A DNA stretch of 6,088 bases from Deltaproteobacteria bacterium (GCA_023250495.1 JAHFAP010000200.1:1-6088); one strand, 5' to 3'. Positions 1 through 4,660 are shown, numbered from the stretch's first letter. A program made the numbers and translations. The notes: generated by a model from the letters alone, not told the origin.

Positions 1-162
1 CACGCCGTATTTTTTGAACAGGCCCACGTCGTAGGTGAGCCAGAAGGGGAGATTCTGTCCCGAGGTGCCGGAATAGCTGATGCGAATCGTTTCCGCGCGC
101 GCGGAGAACGCGACGAGAAATAACGCCAAGACTGATATGGCTGTCACAAACCGCTTCAACAT
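1..162 (-). CDS. ABC transporter substrate-binding protein, NMT1/SsuA-like (N-terminal 54 aa only)
   Basis: This is the first 54 codons of a minus-strand gene that runs off the left edge. The start is the ATG at 162-160, preceded by AGGGGAG five bases upstream. Residues 1-23 form a typical Sec signal peptide: MLKR, a hydrophobic core at about 5-19, and an Ala-Arg-Ala site before Glu24. The mature start (ETIRISYSGTSGQNLPFW) followed by a 'DVGLFKKYGV' stretch is the usual opening of NMT1/THI5-like or SsuA/TauA-like periplasmic solute-binding proteins. In these families it forms the first beta strand and helix of the ligand cleft. Such proteins deliver aromatic, sulfonate, nitrate or pyrimidine-like ligands to an ABC permease. 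The ligand cannot be inferred because the binding-site regions lie outside the window. The family call is firm from this short piece; the substrate is unknown. The gene is divergent from the HAD-like gene. Confidence 0.85.
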   Translation of the reverse strand, partial: MLKRFVTAISVLALFLVAFSARAETIRISYSGTSGQNLPFWLTYDVGLFKKYGV

Positions 163-227
163 AACAGCTCCCCTTGGCTGCAAGTTTGAATATCTGTCGG
201 AATCTGCCAACACAACTTTGAGTTACA

Positions 228-254
228 TTTAGACCAGCGGCGCGCCAGCGTCAA
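228..254 (-). promoter_or_regulatory. Possible sigma-70 promoter of the solute-binding protein gene
   Basis: On the minus strand, TTGACG (254-249) matches the -35 consensus at 5 of 6 positions. TCTAAA (233-228) matches the -10 at 4 of 6. The spacer is 15 bp, shorter than ideal, and the 5' leader would be about 60 nt. It is the best candidate I found in the divergent gap at 163-343, but it is weak. Confidence 0.3.
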
Positions 255-264
255 CAGACAAGAG

Positions 265-293
265 CCGGCCAGAGTGGCCGGTGAATATACCGG
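265..293. repeat. Two overlapping, mutually exclusive hairpins in the divergent intergenic region
   Basis: CCGGCCA (265-271) pairs perfectly with TGGCCGG (275-281) around a GAG loop. CCGGT (278-282) pairs with ACCGG (289-293) around GAATAT. The two stems share bases 278-281, so only one can form at a time. No T-run follows on either strand, so this is not a standard intrinsic terminator. It could be a dyad operator between the divergent genes or chance in GC-rich DNA. The rest of 163-343 holds only the two candidate promoters and no gene that I can support. Confidence 0.5.
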
Positions 294-308
294 AAAGACA
301 CAAAATGT

Positions 309-337
309 TTGACCTCGGTCCACTTTTCCCATAGATT
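309..337 (+). promoter_or_regulatory. Possible sigma-70 promoter abutting the HAD-like gene
   Basis: TTGACC (309-314) matches the -35 consensus at 5 of 6 positions. TAGATT (332-337) matches the -10 at 4 of 6, with a 17-bp spacer. Transcription would begin about 6-7 bases later, at 343-344, which is the A of the start codon. If real, the HAD-like mRNA would be leaderless or nearly so. The alternative is an upstream promoter plus the GGAG at 338-341. Confidence 0.35.
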
Positions 338-343
338 GGAGAC

Positions 344-916
344 ATGCTCGTAGGGCTGGATATCGACGGTGTGGTGGCGGATTTCTTGTCGCCTTTTCTC
401 CGCTTCGTGGAGAAAAAAACCGGCAATGGGCCGATCCCCGCGGAGACGATTACCGACCTCAGCTTCAAGGGGCATCCTGTGCTGACGGAAGCGATCGTGG
501 AAGAGTGCATGGTGGCCGTCTCTTATGATCCGGATTTTTGGCATCATCTCTCTCCGCTCTTAGCGCCCGCAGAGTGGGAAGCCTTGGACGCGCTCAGCCG
601 CCAGGGAGAACTCGTCTTCCTCACCCATCGCTATGAGCGCGAGAGCTACGATATCCACCAGGTCACCTCTGATTGGCTGCGCAAGCACGGGATCAGCAAG
701 CCCGTGGTCCATTTCACCCAGGAGTCGAAGGCCAAGCTGGTGGAGGACTTGCGGGTCAACCTCTTTGTGGACGACCGGCAGGAAAACTGTCAGGAGGTGG
801 CGGAAAGGACTCAGGCCACCGTCATCATGCCGCATCGCCTGTACAATCAATCCTTCATCCATCCAAGGGTCAAAAGAATCAAAAACTTCAACGAGCTGTT
901 GGGCTATCTCAGGTAA
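344..916 (+). CDS. HAD-superfamily 5'(3')-deoxyribonucleotidase-like phosphatase (NT5C-like)
   Basis: A 190-aa cytosolic protein with the ordered motifs of HAD hydrolases. Motif I is DIDGVVADF, with nucleophile Asp6 and acid/base Asp8. Motif II is VFLTHR with Thr94. A motif III lysine is probably Lys129 or Lys131 in ESKAKLVEDL. Motif IV is LFVDDRQEN with Asp143-Asp144 for Mg2+. The small size, the helical insert after motif I and the 'DGVVADF' form fit the NT5C-like 5'-nucleotidase branch, which dephosphorylates nucleoside monophosphates; the true substrate may differ. The start is fixed because motif I begins at residue 5 and an in-frame stop lies just upstream at 332-334. A GGAG at 338-341 is only two bases from the ATG, unusually close. 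The gene lies 23 bp upstream of the decarboxylase-like gene on the same strand, so the two are probably co-transcribed. The family is well supported, the substrate is not. Confidence 0.82.
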   Translation: MLVGLDIDGVVADFLSPFLRFVEKKTGNGPIPAETITDLSFKGHPVLTEAIVEECMVAVSYDPDFWHHLSPLLAPAEWEALDALSRQGELVFLTHRYERESYDIHQVTSDWLRKHGISKPVVHFTQESKAKLVEDLRVNLFVDDRQENCQEVAERTQATVIMPHRLYNQSFIHPRVKRIKNFNELLGYLR

Positions 917-924
917 AGATCGGC

Positions 925-931
925 AAGGAGG
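925..931 (+). promoter_or_regulatory. Strong ribosome binding site fixing the start of the decarboxylase-like gene
   Basis: AAGGAGG lies eight bases before the ATG at 940. It decides the start: the reading frame stays open upstream to 673, but that stretch overlaps the HAD gene in another frame and has no family match. Confidence 0.85.
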
Positions 932-939
932 TAACGGAG

Positions 940-1662
940 ATGTACGGCTGGCGCGCGCGCGTAGGACATGTGGCGCCGTCGCGCGGGGACGTGCTGGTTT
1001 ACGAATTTTACCGGATGCTGCCCGCGGGCTTTATGCTGCTCAATACCACTGGCACGATCCGGCAGCTCGTCGATACCGATTTCGACAAGCAGCTCAAGCG
1101 CATCGAGGAGGCGACGCTGGACCTGGCGGAGAACAACTGCGACGTGATCATCATCGGTGGCTCGCCGCTGTTTACCAAGTTGGGCTACGGCAGCGACATC
1201 GAGATCAGTCGAAGGCTGTCGGAGAAGGTGGGGATTCCGGTCGTCGCGGGGATCACGGGCGAGATGGAAGCGTTAAAAAAACTCGGAATAAAGAAAGTCG
1301 TGGTCGCCACGCCGCACGAGGAGGAGCTGAATCAAAGAATGAAAAAGTTCCTCGAAGCGTCGGGCTTCGAGGTGCTGAAGATCGAAGGCTACGGCATCCG
1401 CAAAAACTCGCAGATCTCCGACCTGCCGGAACACGCCTCTTACAAGATCGCCAAAAAACTCTACGAGAAGGCGCCCGACGCCGACGGCATCTTCGTTCGC
1501 TGCCCGCGCTGGCCGACGATCGGCGACGTGGCGCTTCTGGAGAGCGAGATTGGCAAGCCCGTGATCACGAGTTGCCAGTCCTACATCTGGTACGCCCTGG
1601 AAGTGGCTCACGTCAAAGAAAAGATCACCGGGTATGGGCGGCTGATGGAAACGCTGGCTTAG
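940..1662 (+). CDS. Arylmalonate decarboxylase / maleate isomerase family protein (Asp/Glu racemase superfamily)
   Basis: A 240-aa protein that aligns by eye along most of its length with Bordetella arylmalonate decarboxylase (AMDase). Residues 70-84 (IIIGGSPLFTKLGYG) match the dioxyanion-hole loop, GTSLSFYRG in AMDase. Residues 179-188 (PDADGIFVRC) place Cys188 where AMDase has its catalytic Cys188. The C-terminal GYGRLMETLA matches AMDase GYGRL. Racemases and maleate isomerases use two cysteines; here the first position is Gly74, as in AMDase, leaving one catalytic Cys. This favours decarboxylation of a substituted malonate, or a related one-base reaction, over cis-trans isomerisation. AMDase Tyr126 is replaced by His in TPHEEE. 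Members of this family are common beside catabolic and ABC-transport genes in environmental bacteria and are usually annotated 'maleate cis-trans isomerase'. The family call is confident. The reaction and substrate are inferred. Confidence 0.85.
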   Translation: MYGWRARVGHVAPSRGDVLVYEFYRMLPAGFMLLNTTGTIRQLVDTDFDKQLKRIEEATLDLAENNCDVIIIGGSPLFTKLGYGSDIEISRRLSEKVGIPVVAGITGEMEALKKLGIKKVVVATPHEEELNQRMKKFLEASGFEVLKIEGYGIRKNSQISDLPEHASYKIAKKLYEKAPDADGIFVRCPRWPTIGDVALLESEIGKPVITSCQSYIWYALEVAHVKEKITGYGRLMETLA

Positions 1663-1664
1663 TG

Positions 1665-1690
1665 CAGGCCCTTGAAAAAGGCTGTGCCTG
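1665..1690 (+). terminator. Possible hairpin terminator or mRNA 3' structure after the decarboxylase-like gene
   Basis: Starting two bases after the stop codon, CAGGC (1665-1669) pairs with GCCTG (1686-1690). An inner stem, CCTT (1670-1673) with AAGG (1678-1681), closes a GAAA tetraloop, and CTGT (1682-1685) bulges on one side. Only a weak T-run (GGTTTCG) follows, so termination efficiency is doubtful. The position just after the gene and before the toxin-antitoxin promoter is suggestive. Confidence 0.35.
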
Positions 1691-1716
1691 AGGTTTCGTA
1701 CCGCCTTTAAACGAGG

Positions 1717-1745
1717 TGGACTTCACGGCGGCGTTCCCTTAAAAT
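1717..1745 (+). promoter_or_regulatory. Sigma-70-like promoter of the toxin-antitoxin operon, with a small dyad over the -35
   Basis: TGGACT (1717-1722) matches the -35 consensus at 4 of 6 positions, and TAAAAT (1740-1745) matches the -10 at 5 of 6, separated by exactly 17 bp. Transcription would start near 1752, just before the GGAGG at 1754. GTGGACTTCAC (1716-1726) is an imperfect palindrome with 4 of 5 arm positions paired, lying over the -35. Autoregulation by antitoxin binding is common in type II systems, so this is a plausible operator. Confidence 0.5.
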
Positions 1746-1753
1746 GAGTTGTC

Positions 1754-1758
1754 GGAGG
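1754..1758 (+). promoter_or_regulatory. Ribosome binding site fixing the antitoxin start
   Basis: GGAGG sits eight bases before the ATG at 1767. It rules against the in-frame TTG at 1749, which lies upstream of this site and of the predicted transcription start. Confidence 0.75.
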
Positions 1759-1766
1759 TAAATCAG

Positions 1767-2105
1767 ATGGGCCTCTCTTTTGACTCTGAGTCGGTTCCCC
1801 TTCAGGTGGACGCGAAGGACGTAATTCGAGTGGGCAAGACTCGGGTCACCTTGGATACGGTCGTTGCAGCATTTGCGAGCGGCGCGACCGCCGAGGAGAT
1901 CGTCCAGCAGTATCCATCCTTGAACTTGGCCGATGTCTATCAGGTCATCGCTTACTACTTGCGTCGCCCGTCGGAAATCAACGCCTATTTAAAGCAAAGA
2001 AAAGCTAAGGGCGCGGCTGTCAGGAAGCGCAACGAAGACCAGTTTGACCCGCAGGGAATACGTGATCGTCTTTTGGCTCGTCGGGCTACCCAAAAGCCGA
2101 AGTGA
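1767..2105 (+). CDS. DUF433 family antitoxin (VapB-like, winged helix-turn-helix)
   Basis: A 112-aa protein with the full DUF433 signature. An N-terminal strand region at 19-30 (VIRVGKTRVTLD) is followed by a helical HTH-like segment (TAEEIVQQYPSLNLADVYQV, 41-60) and then IAYYLRR at 61-67. The C-terminal third is strongly basic and polar (KQRKAKGAAVRKR), and would suit contacts with DNA or with the toxin. DUF433 proteins are known or predicted antitoxins of PIN-like DUF5615 toxins; they neutralise the partner and repress the operon. The stop TGA overlaps the next gene's ATG by one base (TGATG), the usual coupled arrangement. A start at the TTG at 1749 would add six residues (7 with Met) that lack a family match. 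Confidence 0.9.
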   Translation: MGLSFDSESVPLQVDAKDVIRVGKTRVTLDTVVAAFASGATAEEIVQQYPSLNLADVYQVIAYYLRRPSEINAYLKQRKAKGAAVRKRNEDQFDPQGIRDRLLARRATQKPK

Positions 2106-2458
2106 TGCTTCGACTAGCCGCCGACGAGAATTTCAACAACAACATCGTGCGCGCGTTGTTGCGCCGCAAGCCGGAGCTAGACATCGTGCGGGTGCAAGAC
2201 GTCGGGCTGGCGGGCAGGGATGATGACGCGATTCTAGAGTGGGCGGCGACGGAAGGTCGAGTTTTACTTACGCACGACGTGTCCACCATCACTTATTTCG
2301 CCTACGAGCGCGTTCGCGCCGCCAAATCGATGCCCGGCGTTTTCGAGGTCAGCCGCGACCTTCCGATCGGTGACGTCATCGAGAATCTCATGCTACTGGC
2401 AGAGTATAGCGTCGAAGGCGAATGGGAAGGTCAGGTACGGTACTTGCCGCTACGCTAA
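2105..2458 (+). CDS. DUF5615 PIN-like toxin (putative ribonuclease)
   Basis: A 117-aa protein of the DUF5615 (Mut7-C-like, PIN-like fold) family. It shows the N-terminal acidic motif LAADENFNNN with Asp7 and Glu8, then IVRVQDVGLAGRDDDAIL with Asp39-41. The central RVLLTHDVSTI has Thr56 and Asp58. These are the acidic residues expected to hold a metal ion in PIN-like nucleases. Family members are predicted toxins that cleave RNA when the DUF433 partner is lost; activity of this protein is inferred. The ATG overlaps the antitoxin stop. A GTG one codon earlier (2102) is also possible, but the TGATG overlap favours 2105. There is no clear ribosome site, consistent with translational coupling. Length is normal and the gene looks intact. 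Confidence 0.9.
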   Translation: MLRLAADENFNNNIVRALLRRKPELDIVRVQDVGLAGRDDDAILEWAATEGRVLLTHDVSTITYFAYERVRAAKSMPGVFEVSRDLPIGDVIENLMLLAEYSVEGEWEGQVRYLPLR

Positions 2459-2525
2459 ACTATTTATGTTTCGCTCCAAAAGGACCGAATCGCGAAGCGC
2501 GTAAGGAGAAGTTAGCCGAACCGAG

Positions 2526-3080
2526 ATGAGATCAAGCTTCGACGAGATCCCGCGGCGGATATTCCTTGACTCGTCAACGCTGCAGACCCTGCAGAGCTAT
2601 GGTGGCTTCATCTACGAGAACGATCCGGTTCCAGAGAGTGATCGAATCTACATTAATCCCTTGGGCGTTCCGAATCTCGAGGCACTGCGTTGGATCATGC
2701 GGGTCGCAGAGCGCGCGCCATTTGAATTCGCCCTGTCCAAGAACAGCCTTCGTGAGGTCGAGCGGAGGAATGACGCAAGCTATCTGCAGTGGGCCTACGA
2801 CGTCCTCGACCATTGGCTCACGTGCCTCGAAGAGTCGTGGTCAGATCTTCAGGATGCAGGCCGCGCAGTAGCTATCGAGTCTCCGGCCTACGGGTATCTT
2901 GGTTGTGGTGACCGTGCTTTACTGAAGGATGCGATGTTCCTCGGATGCGATGCGTTTCTCACAATGGAGAACCGGTTGCCGAGGAATGCCGAACATCTGA
3001 CCAGAACGTTGGGCATCCGGGTTCTGTCACCCGTGGCAACGTGGGAGCTGTTGCGACCATGGGCGGCGCTCTTCTATTAA
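2526..3080 (+). CDS. PIN-like domain protein of unknown function
   Basis: A 184-aa protein I cannot assign to a named family. Its layout is PIN-like. RIFLDSSTLQTL at 11-22 has Asp15 ending the first strand. KNSLREVERR at 72-81 has Glu77 in a helix. GDRALLKDAMFLGCDAFLTM at 128-147 has Asp129 and Asp135, followed by ENRL with Glu148, where canonical PIN proteins have T-x-D near the fourth acidic site. Between these blocks is a longer helical insert (82-115, rich in Trp and acidic residues) than in VapC toxins, which are usually about 130-140 aa. The start is ATG 2526. The nearest AAGGAG (2503-2508) is 17 bases away, too far to be typical, and an in-frame TAA at 2502 limits upstream starts. It lies 67 bp after the DUF5615 gene on the same strand with no antitoxin of its own. 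It could be a solitary RNase, or a sensor or effector linked to the toxin-antitoxin pair. Confidence 0.7.
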   Translation: MRSSFDEIPRRIFLDSSTLQTLQSYGGFIYENDPVPESDRIYINPLGVPNLEALRWIMRVAERAPFEFALSKNSLREVERRNDASYLQWAYDVLDHWLTCLEESWSDLQDAGRAVAIESPAYGYLGCGDRALLKDAMFLGCDAFLTMENRLPRNAEHLTRTLGIRVLSPVATWELLRPWAALFY

Positions 3081-3085
3081 CAATT

Positions 3086-3107
3086 TGGCTGGCCGGCTAG
3101 CCAGCCA
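3086..3107. repeat. 8-bp perfect hairpin after the PIN-like gene
   Basis: TGGCTGGC (3086-3093) pairs with GCCAGCCA (3100-3107) around the loop CGGCTA. It begins five bases after the stop codon at 3080. No T-run follows, so it is not a canonical intrinsic terminator. It might stabilise the mRNA end or be a weak terminator. A possible TTG start at 3085 for the next gene would lie in this hairpin, which argues against that start. Confidence 0.6.
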
Positions 3108-3138
3108 TACGGTCGTGGGGCGACCAGTCAAGCTCGTC

Positions 3139-3393
3139 ATGACTTCTCAATCAAACGTCGCAGCTTCTGAGTCCATCAAGTGGCGCTGCTCTGTCTGTTC
3201 CCGTCAGTTTGCTACTTCCGGCGGAGGTCTCTGTTCCCGTTGTAAGGGACCGGCCTGCCTTCGACACTTAAAGGTCTTGAGCGTCAAATCCGGCAGTTCA
3301 AAGACATACGAAAACGTTTGTACCGGATGCATTCGGTCTGATGACCCCAAACCGTCGCTTCTTAGAAATCCTTGGTGGAGGATCTTCAGGTAA
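3139..3393 (+). CDS. Small protein with cross-brace-like (FYVE/RING-like spacing) zinc-binding pattern
   Basis: An 84-aa protein that I do not recognise by homology. Its striking feature is eight metal-ligand residues: Cys17-x2-Cys20, Cys32-x2-Cys35, Cys40-x2-His43 and Cys61-x2-Cys64. The spacings are x11, x4 and x17 between pairs. Four C-x2-C/H pairs within 48 residues fit two zinc sites, and the order matches that of cross-brace treble-clef folds such as FYVE or RING. No FYVE-specific basic patch (RRHHCR) is present. The C-terminus (PWWRIFR) is aromatic and basic and could touch membrane or nucleic acid. The frame is open upstream to a TTG at 3085, with a GTG at 3115. I prefer ATG 3139, but no ribosome site supports any of the three. 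The gene lies 58 bp after the PIN-like gene on the same strand, so co-transcription is possible. The clustered Cys pattern makes chance unlikely. Confidence 0.6.
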   Translation: MTSQSNVAASESIKWRCSVCSRQFATSGGGLCSRCKGPACLRHLKVLSVKSGSSKTYENVCTGCIRSDDPKPSLLRNPWWRIFR

Positions 3394-3413
3394 CTCGAAT
3401 AAGACGCGGGTAT

Positions 3414-3462
3414 AGGTCTTGCAATCATACATTGTTGTAATGCAAGATTCGATCTCCATAGC
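3414..3462 (+). repeat. Copy 1 of a 49-bp imperfect direct repeat, upstream of the enolase-like gene
   Basis: This segment aligns without gaps to 4612-4660, with 34 of 49 bases identical by hand count. The best conserved blocks are TTGCAATCA (3419-3427), TTGT-GTAA-GCAAG (3433-3446) and CCATAGC (3456-3462). Within it CTTGCA (3418-3423) can pair with TGCAAG (3441-3446), so it has potential to form a hairpin or a spaced operator. It ends 49 bases before the enolase-like ATG. The rest of 3394-3511 holds no gene that I can see. Confidence 0.65.
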
Positions 3463-3511
3463 ACGCAGAAATCAGGTTGATTCGTCTGCGCCCTGCTATT
3501 GAGGATCTCGC

Positions 3512-4609
3512 ATGAAGATCACGCGCGTTCAGTCACAGGTAGTGCGATTGCCGGCCGAAGAGCCTCTTGCCGGCGGACCGCCGTTCTACCGGCAGTTTTT
3601 CGAGTTCGTCACCCTGCGGATGGAGACGGACGCGGGGATCGAAGGGATCGGCGTCACCTTTTTCGGCTGGGCGCTCACCGCCACGCTGAAGCACGCGGTG
3701 GACCAGCTCGGCGAACTCGTTATCGGAGAAGATCCGCTGCGCATCGAAGCCGTCGGCCGCAAGGTGCGCAGCGCGGCCGCGGGGGCCGGTCCGGGCGGTA
3801 TATCTACGCTTGCCTTCTCCGCCATCGACATGGCGCTCTGGGACATCAAGGGCAAGGCGCTCGGCCAGCCCCTCGCCACAATGCTCGGCGGGCTGCGCGA
3901 CCGCGTTCTCACCTATGCGAGCGGCGCCCTCTCGCGGACCTCTCCTTTGGAGCACGTCGTGAAGGCGGGGCCGCTGCTCGTGGAGAAAGGCTTCAAGCAG
4001 ATGAAGATGCAGCTCGCGCTGCCCGGCGACACGACGCCGGAGCGCGAAGTGGAACGCGCCAGGCTGATTCGCGAGGCGATCGGGCCGGATGTCGATCTCA
4101 TGTGCGACATCAATCAGCGCTGGAGCGTGAATCAAGCCATCGACATCGGCCGGCGGATCGAGGACGTTCACCTCTACTGGCTCGAGGACGTGACCGCGCA
4201 CGACGACTACGCGGGGCTCGCGCGCGTCGCCGACGCGCTGGCAACCCCTTTGGCCGGCGGCGAGTGCCTGTACGGCATCACGCCGTTCCGCCACATGCTC
4301 GAGGCACGCTCGGTCGACATCGTGATGATCGACCTGCTGCGCGTCGGCGGCATCGCAAACTGGATGAAGGTCGCAGGCATGGCGGAAGCTTTCAACATTC
4401 CCGTCGTCAGCCACCTCTTTCCCGAGATCCACGTGCACCTCGTGTCGGCGATCCCGAACGGCCTCACGGTCGAGTACATGCCGTGGTCGTTCAGACTCTT
4501 CGAAGAGGTGCCCGTGCCGGTGAACGGCGAGTTGATTGTCCCCTCGAAGCCCGGACTCGGGCTCACGTTCGACCGCGCCGCCATCAGCCGTTACACCGTT
4601 GGAGCGTAG
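3512..4609 (+). CDS. Mandelate racemase/muconate lactonizing enzyme family protein (enolase superfamily)
   Basis: A 365-aa protein of normal family length. The N-terminal capping domain (about 1-125) is followed by a TIM-barrel domain. The Mg2+ ligands are present: Asp199 (CDINQRW), Glu225 (YWLEDVT) and Glu251 (GGECLYG). The His-Asp dyad of the mandelate racemase (MR) subgroup is present as Asp274 (MIDLLRVGG) and His301 (VVSHLFPEIHVHL), with Glu321 matching MR Glu317. SHLFPEI closely matches MR SHLFQEI. The exception is the second-strand K-x-K motif: GFKQMKMQ has Lys165 but Gln167 where MR has catalytic Lys166. With only the His base, dehydration or single-face proton transfer of an acid sugar or hydroxy acid is more likely than racemisation, but this is inference. 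GAGG at 3501-3504 is seven bases before the ATG. The gene is preceded and followed by copies of a 49-bp repeat. No substrate can be named. Confidence 0.92.
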   Translation: MKITRVQSQVVRLPAEEPLAGGPPFYRQFFEFVTLRMETDAGIEGIGVTFFGWALTATLKHAVDQLGELVIGEDPLRIEAVGRKVRSAAAGAGPGGISTLAFSAIDMALWDIKGKALGQPLATMLGGLRDRVLTYASGALSRTSPLEHVVKAGPLLVEKGFKQMKMQLALPGDTTPEREVERARLIREAIGPDVDLMCDINQRWSVNQAIDIGRRIEDVHLYWLEDVTAHDDYAGLARVADALATPLAGGECLYGITPFRHMLEARSVDIVMIDLLRVGGIANWMKVAGMAEAFNIPVVSHLFPEIHVHLVSAIPNGLTVEYMPWSFRLFEEVPVPVNGELIVPSKPGLGLTFDRAAISRYTVGA

Positions 4610-4611
4610 GC

Positions 4612-4660
4612 AGGCGTTGCAATCAGGTGTTGTCGTAACGCAAGGCCTGGTTCCCATAGC
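4612..4660 (+). repeat. Copy 2 of the 49-bp imperfect direct repeat, upstream of the PH-domain gene
   Basis: This is the ungapped counterpart of 3414-3462, starting two bases after the enolase-like stop codon. It shares TTGCAATCA (4617-4625), TTGT-GTAA-GCAAG (4631-4644) and CCATAGC (4654-4660). In this copy GCGTT (4614-4618) can pair with AACGC (4637-4641), so pairing potential is kept although the bases differ from copy 1. It ends 17 bases before the GTG of the next gene. Confidence 0.65.

Noticed and set aside
673..939. 89-residue upstream extension of the decarboxylase-like reading frame
   Set aside because: It overlaps the well-supported HAD gene in another frame, has no match to the family, and the AAGGAGG at 925-931 points to ATG 940.
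1749..1766. TTG start for the DUF433 gene adding six codons
   Set aside because: It lies before the GGAGG and before the predicted transcription start, and the added residues are not typical of the family.
3077..3110. Integron attC-like site after the PIN-like gene (TTAACAATTTGGC followed by a hairpin)
   Set aside because: The TAACAA resemblance is to one end only; no matching GTTRRRY partner at attC spacing and no integrase were found.
3499..4638. 379-aa plus-strand open frame over the enolase-like gene
   Set aside because: It is Arg-rich with no recognisable motif, as expected for an alternative frame of a high-GC gene; the frame starting at 3512 has all the catalytic residues.
3533..4657. 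374-aa minus-strand open frame antisense to the enolase-like gene
   Set aside because: A long antisense frame is common in GC-rich coding DNA. It has no motifs and would overlap the coding strand completely.
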